A DNA stretch of 5,355 nt from Thalassospiraceae bacterium (GTDB taxonomy: Bacteria; Pseudomonadota; Alphaproteobacteria; Rhodospirillales; Magnetovibrionaceae). The notes beneath the pieces are model-generated. The model was given only the letters and a program-made list of their open reading frames with translations. It was not told the origin of the DNA and did not search any database. Below, piece after piece: positions 1 to 4,822 of this stretch; positions within the stretch are counted from its first letter, which is position 1; every line of letters begins with the position of its first letter. The translations under genes and the position numbers were made by a program. The DNA is taken from contig DAOVVL010000160.1 of NCBI GenBank assembly GCA_030637205.1, positions 1 through 5,355 of the forward strand, read 5' to 3'.

Positions 1-1077
1 CTTCGGGCCTTTCTTGACGCCACCATCGATCGGGCGGCGATTGTTGATCGCGACGCGGTCTTTCGCGTGATCAACAAGCCGATGGCCGATGCCTATGGCC
101 AGCCGGCGGCACTGCTGATTGGCCAGCCGATGTTCAAATCCCCGCCTACTGAAACCGGACGCCACCGCAGGCAAATCATTGATGACACGGTGCAGATGGG
201 TCGCCCGATCCGGTTTGAGGATGAACACGAAAACCGCTGGTTTGACAGTAGTTTTTATCCCGTAATCGACACAGATGGCGACGTTTCGCATGTTGCTATT
301 TTTTCCCGCGATATAACGGATCGTAAACGCGAGGAACTGGAACTGATTATTGCCAAGGAAAGAGCAGAGGGCGCGGATCGTTCAAAAAGTGAATTCCTGG
401 CTTCCATGAGCCATGAATTACGAACCCCGTTAAATGCGATCATTGGTTTTTCCGATTCCATGTTGCACGAAGTGCATGGCGCGTTAGAAAACGATAAGTA
501 TCGCGAGTACACAGCAGATATTCGTCATGCCGGCGAACATCTGCTGTCGCTGATTAATGATGTTTTGGATACTTCGGCCATTGAAGCCGGAAAAATGGTT
601 TTACAGGAAGCAAATCTTGACGTTTCAGATGTGCTTTACCGGTCTATTCGTCTGATTAATCCACGCGCTGAAAGGCGCAACGTCAGCATCGTCTCATCTG
701 TGGCGGCCGCGATCCCGCAACTTTTGGCTGACGAACGGCGTGTGAAAGAAATATTGTTAAATCTGCTTTCCAACGCCGCGAAGTTTTCACCTCCGGATGC
801 TGAGGTGAGCGTGCGTGTGTTTGTCGATAAAGCCGGTGAGATGAATTTTGTTATTTCGGACAACGGAATCGGCATGGATGAGCAAGAGCTGGCTATCGCG
901 ATGGAACGTTTTGGTCGGGCCGAAGGGGCCAAGCACGGAAAATACGATGGCACCGGCTTGGGGCTTCCGTTGACCAAGGCGTTGATCGAACTGCATGGCG
1001 GAACGTTGAGCATCGAAAGTTCCAAGGGTCAGGGCACCAAGGCCTGCGTGAAGTTCCCCAAAGAACGCGTGGTCTGA
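1..1077 (+). CDS. PAS-domain sensor histidine kinase, 5'-truncated by the window edge
   Basis: The frame is open from base 1 to a TGA stop, giving 358 visible residues; the true start lies upstream, so the internal GTG at 67 is not the start. Visible residues about 1-112 form a PAS/PAC sensor domain, ending in the typical PAC tail (FSRDITDRKRE). A short coiled linker leads to the dimerisation/phosphoacceptor domain, with the H-box SEFLASMSHELRTPLN and phospho-accepting His at visible residue 138 (codon 412-414). The ATPase domain shows an N-box (LLNLLSNAAKF, Asn254 and Asn258), a G1 box (DNGIG, about 287-291) and a G2 box (GTGLGL, about 316-321). All catalytic motifs are intact, so it should autophosphorylate. 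The core resembles PleC/DivJ-like alphaproteobacterial kinases. It ends right after the ATPase domain, with no fused receiver, and no response regulator follows, so its partner is unknown. Any transmembrane or additional sensor region would be upstream. Family assignment is firm; signal and output are not. Confidence 0.95.
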   Translation, partial: LRAFLDATIDRAAIVDRDAVFRVINKPMADAYGQPAALLIGQPMFKSPPTETGRHRRQIIDDTVQMGRPIRFEDEHENRWFDSSFYPVIDTDGDVSHVAIFSRDITDRKREELELIIAKERAEGADRSKSEFLASMSHELRTPLNAIIGFSDSMLHEVHGALENDKYREYTADIRHAGEHLLSLINDVLDTSAIEAGKMVLQEANLDVSDVLYRSIRLINPRAERRNVSIVSSVAAAIPQLLADERRVKEILLNLLSNAAKFSPPDAEVSVRVFVDKAGEMNFVISDNGIGMDEQELAIAMERFGRAEGAKHGKYDGTGLGLPLTKALIELHGGTLSIESSKGQGTKACVKFPKERVV

Positions 1078-1131
1078 AAAAACCGTTTGCAAACATTTTG
1101 AAAAACGCATCCGTTCGGTTAGTTTCCTCGC

Positions 1132-2061
1132 ATGAGCAATCTAATCACCATCATCTTACCGTTTTTTGCCTTGGTCGTTGTTGGCTACGGGGCCGTGCGC
1201 TTTGCAATCATCAAACAGGACGGTATCGCTGGCATCAACCGCTTCGTTTATATGTTTGCCCTGCCGGCCCTGTTGTTTAGCAAAACCGCAGAAACAGACA
1301 TCGAACGGGTGCTGGCAGAAAACACCTTTGTGATTGCGTATGTATTCATTGGCCTGTCGGTGTTTGTCTTTGGCTGGATCAGCGCCAGGGTGTTGCTAAG
1401 AACTGGCGCAGATAACTGTGCGGTCGCCGGATTGGCTGGATGTTATGGCAACATTGGTTTTTTGGGCATTCCGGTTCTGGTCAGTGTTCTGGGCGGGGCG
1501 GCTGCGGCGCCGCTTTCGATCATGCTGTTAATTGATGTTGCGTTCTTTATCCCTTTCACCACGGCATTGATTGAAGCATCGCGTTCTGATGGTGCGCGCG
1601 CGCATTTGTGGGGTGCAAAGTTTTTATCCATTTTTAAAAACCCGTTGATCATTTCCATCGCGCTGGGGTTGGCATTTTCCGCCACCGGGCTGGGCCTGCC
1701 TGCGGGGCTTGGCGGTTTCACCAATTTGTTAGGCCAAGCCGCCGGGCCTGCGGCGATGTTTGCGCTGGGTGCCGTTCTGGCCGGTCAGCCCATTTCAAAG
1801 GGGTTTGGCGAGGCGGCGCTGATCAGTGTGCTTAAACTGGGGGTGCATCCCGTGGCGGTGTGGCTTGGCATGACAGCTTTTGGCGTCAGCGATGAATGGC
1901 GAACGGTGGCAACCTTGGGCGCAGCAACCCCGGTTGCGGCGTCGGTGTTCGTGATCGCCCAGGAATACGACACCCTGCCTACGCGCTTTTCCACTGCGGT
2001 GGTGGGTTCGACCGCCATTGCGCTAATCACGCTGCCCCTGATGATCGGGTGGCTTTCTTAG
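1132..2061 (+). CDS. AEC-family (auxin efflux carrier superfamily) permease
   Basis: This encodes a 309-residue, very hydrophobic protein, the usual length for bacterial AEC transporters. About ten membrane segments can be read, roughly at residues 4-24, 36-50, 65-89, 97-119, 124-147, 168-186, 196-219, 226-247, 256-276 and 285-308. Family hallmarks are FVYMFALPALLF in helix 2, GNIGFLGIP at 106-114 (the first crossover), KNPLI at 169-173, and the second crossover-like stretch around ATPVAASVFVIAQEYD (265-280). Known bacterial members carry small carboxylates such as malate or malonate; the substrate here cannot be read from sequence. The start is well constrained: an in-frame TAG at 1120-1122 lies just upstream with no other start codon in between. 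The Shine-Dalgarno sequence is weak, with no GGAGG before the ATG. The gene lies 54 bases after the histidine kinase on the same strand, and I see no convincing terminator between them, so co-transcription is possible. Confidence 0.9.
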   Translation: MSNLITIILPFFALVVVGYGAVRFAIIKQDGIAGINRFVYMFALPALLFSKTAETDIERVLAENTFVIAYVFIGLSVFVFGWISARVLLRTGADNCAVAGLAGCYGNIGFLGIPVLVSVLGGAAAAPLSIMLLIDVAFFIPFTTALIEASRSDGARAHLWGAKFLSIFKNPLIISIALGLAFSATGLGLPAGLGGFTNLLGQAAGPAAMFALGAVLAGQPISKGFGEAALISVLKLGVHPVAVWLGMTAFGVSDEWRTVATLGAATPVAASVFVIAQEYDTLPTRFSTAVVGSTAIALITLPLMIGWLS

Positions 2062-2105
2062 GGGCTTGGCAGTGGTCTCGGGTTTGCTTGCAAAGATTTT
2101 GCCAG

Positions 2106-2135
2106 GCTCTATATATCAAAGCCCTATATATTAAA
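2106..2135. repeat. Tandem 15-bp AT-rich direct repeat
   Basis: Two adjacent 15-bp units, GCTCTATATATCAAA (2106-2120) and GCCCTATATATTAAA (2121-2135), match at 13 of 15 positions, and the base after each copy is G. They lie in the spacer between the permease and the dehydrogenase. The second copy contains TATATT (2127-2132), which resembles a -10 element, but no good -35 lies at the proper distance. A regulator-binding or promoter role is possible but unproven; simple sequence duplication is the alternative. Confidence 0.6.
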
Positions 2136-2140
2136 GTTGG

Positions 2141-2163
2141 CGGCGCGAGCGCCGTATGTATTT
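2141..2163 (+). terminator. Possible intrinsic terminator after the AEC permease gene
   Basis: A perfect GC-rich inverted repeat, CGGCG (2141-2145) and CGCCG (2150-2154), encloses the tetraloop CGAG and is followed by a T-rich but interrupted tract (TATGTATTTATT). It lies 80 bases after the permease stop and about 20 bases before the ribosome binding site of the next gene. The imperfect U tract lowers confidence. If a promoter lies in the AT-rich repeat just upstream, the hairpin could instead sit in the 5' leader of the dehydrogenase gene. Confidence 0.4.
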
Positions 2164-2174
2164 ATTCAGATAGT

Positions 2175-2179
2175 TGAGG
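2175..2179 (+). promoter_or_regulatory. Ribosome binding site of the hydroxyacid dehydrogenase
   Basis: TGAGG (2175-2179) lies 9 bases before the ATG at 2189. It decides the start: an in-frame TTG at 2174 would place the start before this Shine-Dalgarno sequence, and the protein family begins close to the ATG-encoded MSAKPVILVTRKLP. Confidence 0.7.
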
Positions 2180-2188
2180 TTACTCCCC

Positions 2189-3157
2189 ATGAGCGCAAAG
2201 CCCGTCATTCTTGTCACCCGCAAATTGCCCGATGCCGTTGAGGCGCGCCTGAAAAGGGATTTCGATCCGATACTCAATCCCACGGACCAGCTTTATAGTG
2301 CTGACGAGCTGATCGAAATGTCTGCCAAGGCGGATGCAATTCTGCCGTGCCATACTGAAAAATTTACCGCCGATGTGATTGCCCGCTTGCCCGATAATAT
2401 TCGCGCCATCGCCAATTTTTCGGTCGGCTACGACCACGTTGATGTGGATGCGGCGCGGAAAAAAGGCCTGATCGTTACCAATACGCCCGATGTGTTGAGC
2501 GATGCCACGGCTGAAATTGCCATTTTGTTGATGCTGGGTGCGGCGCGACGTGCCAGTGAAGGCGAACGCATGGTTCGCGCCAAACAATGGAAAGACTGGT
2601 CGCCTACGTTCATGGTTGGCACACAAGTCACGGGTAAGCGTTTTGGCGTAATCGGCATGGGCCGGGTGGGCCAGGTGACGGCCAACCTGGCGCGCGGCTT
2701 TGGTATGGAAATTCATTACTACAATCGCAAGCAACTGAGCGCGGATCTGGAATGTGGCGCGACCTATCACGCCACCGTCGAAGACCTGTTGCCCCATTGC
2801 GACGTGCTGTCGATCCATTGCCCGGCCACACCCGAAACCACCGGTTTGCTTAACGCTGAACGCCTTGCCATGTTGCCAAATGATGCCATTGTGGTGAACA
2901 CGGCGCGCGGCGGCGTGGTCAATGACGATGCTTTGATCGACGCTTTGCAATCGGGCAAAGTTTATGCGGCCGGACTGGACGTTTTTAACGGTGAGCCGGA
3001 TAATATCCACAAGGGGTATCTACAACTGGAGAATGTTTTTTTGCTTCCGCACATCGGAAGCGCCACCCAGGAGACACGAGAAGGTATGGGATTCAGGGCG
3101 TTAGACAATCTCGACGCCATTTTTGCGGGCCGCGAACCGGGTGATCGGGTGGCGTAA
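2189..3157 (+). CDS. D-2-hydroxyacid dehydrogenase (glyoxylate/hydroxypyruvate reductase, D-glycerate dehydrogenase type)
   Basis: This encodes a 322-residue cytosolic oxidoreductase that interconverts 2-oxo acids and D-2-hydroxy acids using a nicotinamide cofactor. The fold order is typical: an N-terminal substrate-domain part (1 to about 100), with NFSVGYDHVDVDAARKKG around 76-93; the inserted Rossmann domain with G156-M-G158-R-V-G161; then the return to the substrate domain. The catalytic triad is present: Arg240 in VNTARGG, Glu269 in FNGEPD, and His288 in LLPHIGSAT. After the second Rossmann strand there is YYNRK (177-181) with no acidic residue, which by family precedent favours NADPH over NADH. 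Length and motifs best fit the GyaR/GhrB-like glyoxylate, hydroxypyruvate or D-glycerate enzymes. Other members of the superfamily, such as phosphoglycerate dehydrogenase (usually longer, with a regulatory domain), fit less well. It is flanked by two transporter loci, suggesting but not proving a role in small organic acid use. The exact substrate is open. Confidence 0.92.
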   Translation: MSAKPVILVTRKLPDAVEARLKRDFDPILNPTDQLYSADELIEMSAKADAILPCHTEKFTADVIARLPDNIRAIANFSVGYDHVDVDAARKKGLIVTNTPDVLSDATAEIAILLMLGAARRASEGERMVRAKQWKDWSPTFMVGTQVTGKRFGVIGMGRVGQVTANLARGFGMEIHYYNRKQLSADLECGATYHATVEDLLPHCDVLSIHCPATPETTGLLNAERLAMLPNDAIVVNTARGGVVNDDALIDALQSGKVYAAGLDVFNGEPDNIHKGYLQLENVFLLPHIGSATQETREGMGFRALDNLDAIFAGREPGDRVA

Positions 3158-3180
3158 ATGGCCCATTGCGCCATTTTAAT
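3156..3180 (+). terminator. Possible weak intrinsic terminator after the dehydrogenase gene
   Basis: AAATGGC (3156-3162) pairs with GCCATTT (3170-3176) across a 7-base loop, giving a 7-bp stem that starts inside the stop codon. It is followed by a short T-rich stretch (TTAATTGT). The stem is AT-weak and the U tract is short, so this is only a plausible transcript end. Confidence 0.4.
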
Positions 3181-3195
3181 TGTATGATAATATCT

Positions 3196-3238
3196 GTGCG
3201 AATTGATTAATCCGCACTTGAAACGTGTTCATGTGCGG
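3196..3238. promoter_or_regulatory. Two overlapping dyads with three GTGCG/CGCAC half-sites (candidate operator)
   Basis: GTGCG at 3196-3200 faces CGCAC at 3213-3217; over these 22 bases, 9 of 11 mirrored positions are complementary. The same half-site, read as CCGCAC (3212-3217), also faces GTGCGG (3233-3238). In between, TGAA (3219-3222) mirrors TTCA (3228-3231), giving a 27-base dyad with 10 of 13 paired positions complementary. The array abuts the candidate -35 element. A binding site for a dimeric regulator is the simplest reading. An RNA hairpin at the 3' end of the dehydrogenase transcript is the alternative, though no U tract follows. Confidence 0.5.
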
Positions 3239-3266
3239 TGACGTTTGATAGCCCTTGCTGTACAAT
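3238..3266 (+). promoter_or_regulatory. Candidate sigma70-type promoter for the TRAP operon
   Basis: GTGACG (3238-3243, 4 of 6 matches to TTGACA) and TACAAT (3261-3266, 5 of 6 matches to TATAAT) are separated by 17 bases. Transcription would start near 3273, giving a leader of about 260 nt before dctP. Motif matching alone is weak evidence in this type of genome, but the position directly after the dyads supports it. Confidence 0.45.
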
Positions 3267-3293
3267 TTCAAAATATGAATTGGACAGACACTG

Positions 3294-3525
3294 CGTTATT
3301 AAGCGTCAAAATAACGGGCCTCCCCTTACCCAATCACTTTATCGGTTAAGGTTAATTGAGGCCCACTTAGGGAGGTTGTCGAGTTTTTCGCGCAACCATT
3401 GTGAAGGTTAAGCCGGTGTAGGCATTTCTGTGATTTATCACGGAGGGGTTCTTACGGTTTAGGTGACCTTGTTGAGGGCTCAGCCGGAGGCTGCCTCATT
3501 GGGGACAATTAATTTTTGGGAGGCC
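3294..3525 (+). promoter_or_regulatory. Structured 5' leader of dctP (candidate cis-regulatory RNA)
   Basis: Several stems can be drawn. P1 is CGTTATT (3294-3300) with AATAACG (3310-3316). P2 is GGGCCTC (3316-3322) with GAGGCCC (3358-3364), enclosing CCTTACC (3324-3330) with GGTTAAGG (3344-3351, one bulge). P3 is GGTTG (3374-3378) with CAACC (3393-3397), enclosing CGA/TCG. P4 is GTGAT/ATCAC (3430-3441). P5 is TGAGG (3473-3477) with CCTCA (3494-3498), enclosing CAGCC and GGCTG around a GGA triloop. The P2 5' strand is also exactly complementary to the dctP ribosome binding site: 3317-3324 with 3518-3525. It does not match a riboswitch class I recognise. That it is transcribed and folds this way is inference. 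Confidence 0.4.
3518..3525 (+). promoter_or_regulatory. Ribosome binding site of dctP
   Basis: GGGAGG (3518-3523) lies 8 bases before the ATG at 3532 and fixes the start. The in-frame GTG at 3463 would add 23 residues that read through this site and would push the twin-arginine motif unusually far from the N-terminus. The full GGGAGGCC is the exact reverse complement of 3317-3324 in the leader. Confidence 0.85.
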
Positions 3526-3531
3526 AAAAGA

Positions 3532-4716
3532 ATGACCAAGACCACTGATACAAAACGTGACGAAGCACTGTCTCGTCGCAAATTTCTTAAAACCGGCGGT
3601 GCCGTTGCTGGTGTCGCCGTTGCCGGTGTAGCCCTTGCTGCTTGCGGTAAAGAAGAAAAGAAAGCTGCAGCACCTGTTGCAGCGCCTGCTGTGGTGACCA
3701 AGCCCGCTGAAGTCCTGAAGGTTCAGGCTGCATGGGGCGGCGGCATCTTCCTTGAGTTTGCTCAGGATTATGTAAACCGCGTAAACAAAATGTCCGGCGG
3801 CTCAATGAAAGTTGAACTGTTGGGTGTTGGTGCTGTTGTGAAAACCGCTGAAATGCAGACCGCCGTTCATAAAGGTGTTCTGGATGGCGCGCACATGGTT
3901 ACCGCTTATTGGTATTCCAAAAGCCCGGTTGCTTCGCTGTTTGATACCGGCCCTTGCTTTGGCTGGTCCGCTAACGAACTGATGGGTTGGGTGCAGTACG
4001 GCGGTGGTCGCGCACTTTACAACGAACTGATGCACGACAAGCTTAAACTTGACTTGGTTGGTTTCTTCACCGGCCCGATGCCCGCACAACCGCTGGGTTG
4101 GTTCAAGGAGCAGATCAAGGATTCTTCACAGATGAAGGGCCTGAAGTATCGCACCGTGGGCTTGGCTGCTGACGTTCTGCAGGAAATGGGAATGTCTGTT
4201 GTGCAGCTTCCCGGTGGTGAAATTCAGCCCGCCATGAAAAGCGGCCTGATCGACGCTGCAGAATTCAACAACCCGACCTCGGATAAAGATTTCGGCATGC
4301 AGGATGTTTCCAAGGACTATCACTTGGGCAGCTTCCACCAATCGCAGGAATCTTTCGAAGTCATCTACAACAAAACCCGCTTTGACGGCCTGTCCTCTGA
4401 GCAGCAAGCTATCTTGGAATATGCTACTGAAGCAGCTTCTTCCGATATGGCCTGGAAGGCGATGGAACGCTACTCTGCTGACCTCGTTACTTTGAAAGAA
4501 GTTCATGGCGTTAACGTTCACCGTACGCCGGATTCTGTTATGGCAGACCAGCTTAACGCTTGGGACATTGTTATTGAGCGCATCAGCAATGCTGATCCGT
4601 TCTTTGCCAAGGTTGTTGCATCGCAGAAAGCATGGGCCAAACGTCATGGCGCCTACGCACTTCTTAACTCGCCGAACTACACGCTCGCTTACGAGCATTA
4701 CTACGGCAAGATGTAA
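3532..4716 (+). CDS. dctP: TRAP transporter solute-binding protein, DctP family, with Tat lipoprotein signal
   Basis: This 394-residue protein captures an organic acid in the periplasm and delivers it to the DctQ/DctM membrane subunits. The N-terminus carries a twin-arginine motif (SRRKFLK, Arg15-Arg16), a hydrophobic stretch with a VAGVA-VAGVA repeat (25-34), and a lipobox LAAC with Cys38. It therefore looks like a Tat-exported lipoprotein, with an Ala/Lys/Pro-rich tether (about 40-60) before the binding domain. The mature part has DctP hallmarks: the GLKYRTVG segment with Arg207, which aligns with the ligand-carboxylate-binding Arg of the family, and LPGGEIQPAMKSGLIDAAEF (226-245), which resembles the TakP-like 2-oxo-acid binders. 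The TakP-type Trp after the final Glu is Phe245 here, followed by NNP, so the ligand may differ. The ligand cannot be named. The gene is followed by dctQ after a 106-base spacer containing two strong stem-loops. Codons ending in T (GCT, GTT, GGT) look commoner than in the neighbouring genes, in keeping with high expression. Confidence 0.95.
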   Translation: MTKTTDTKRDEALSRRKFLKTGGAVAGVAVAGVALAACGKEEKKAAAPVAAPAVVTKPAEVLKVQAAWGGGIFLEFAQDYVNRVNKMSGGSMKVELLGVGAVVKTAEMQTAVHKGVLDGAHMVTAYWYSKSPVASLFDTGPCFGWSANELMGWVQYGGGRALYNELMHDKLKLDLVGFFTGPMPAQPLGWFKEQIKDSSQMKGLKYRTVGLAADVLQEMGMSVVQLPGGEIQPAMKSGLIDAAEFNNPTSDKDFGMQDVSKDYHLGSFHQSQESFEVIYNKTRFDGLSSEQQAILEYATEAASSDMAWKAMERYSADLVTLKEVHGVNVHRTPDSVMADQLNAWDIVIERISNADPFFAKVVASQKAWAKRHGAYALLNSPNYTLAYEHYYGKM

Positions 4717-4724
4717 GAACAAGT

Positions 4725-4776
4725 TTGGACACGATTTGTCCAACCGGGTGGGGCGGCGCTTTAGTAGCGTCGCCCC
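4725..4776 (+). promoter_or_regulatory. Two consecutive stem-loops between dctP and dctQ
   Basis: The first is a perfect 7-bp stem, TTGGACA (4725-4731) with TGTCCAA (4737-4743) and loop CGATT. The second is an 11-bp, very GC-rich stem, GGGGCGGCGCT (4750-4760) with AGCGTCGCCCC (4766-4776), one G-U pair and loop TTAGT. No U tract follows, so it is not a classic intrinsic terminator. Such intercistronic hairpins are known to protect the upstream message from 3' exonucleases or to cause partial termination. This would give more binding protein than permease, as TRAP stoichiometry would favour. Confidence 0.7.
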
Positions 4777-4822
4777 GTCAGGTTAGGCTGCCGTTATTTA
4801 TTTGATACCCGAGGTTGTGAGC

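Larger units (their letters stand above)
3158..3531. other. 374-base noncoding region upstream of the TRAP operon
   Basis: No convincing protein gene is present on either strand. From left to right it holds a weak terminator-like hairpin, two overlapping dyads sharing a half-site (3196-3238), a sigma70-like promoter candidate (3238-3266), a 24-codon reading frame without a ribosome binding site (3275-3349), and a run of stem-loops up to the dctP ribosome binding site. A short palindrome GTGAT-TT-ATCAC lies at 3430-3441. The length and density of inverted repeats are unusual for a simple spacer and suggest that control of the TRAP operon is concentrated here. Confidence 0.7.

Noticed and set aside
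1085..1101. GTTTGCAAAC palindrome after the histidine kinase as a terminator
   Set aside because: The stem is too short once a loop is allowed, and no U tract follows.
2099..2132. TTGCCA plus TATATA/TATATT as a promoter for the dehydrogenase
   Set aside because: The spacers of 20-22 bases are too long for a sigma70 promoter; no better pairing was found.
2180..3010. Long open frame on the minus strand inside the dehydrogenase gene
   Set aside because: It mirrors the intact + strand dehydrogenase, whose catalytic motifs are all present, and its His/Arg/Gln-rich translation has no recognisable domain.
3430..3441. GTGATTTATCAC palindrome as a CRP or FNR site
   Set aside because: The half-sites GTGA/TCAC are 4 bases apart rather than the 6 required, so it is kept only as a small palindrome or hairpin.
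3502..3517. GGACAATTAAT resembling the upstream half of a trp/tac-like promoter
   Set aside because: No -10 element follows at a proper distance; the dctP ribosome binding site and start codon occupy that place.
3463..3531. Upstream GTG start for dctP with GGAGG at 3442-3446
   Set aside because: The spacing of 16 bases is too long, the extension reads through the strong GGGAGG site, and the Tat signal fits the ATG at 3532.
3604..3633. Tandem 15-bp repeat inside dctP (13 of 15 identical)
   Set aside because: It encodes the VAGVA-VAGVA hydrophobic core of the signal peptide, where low complexity is expected.
4126..4743. 205-residue open frame on the minus strand inside dctP
   Set aside because: It is antisense to a clearly coding gene, with no recognisable domain and no ribosome binding site that I could see.
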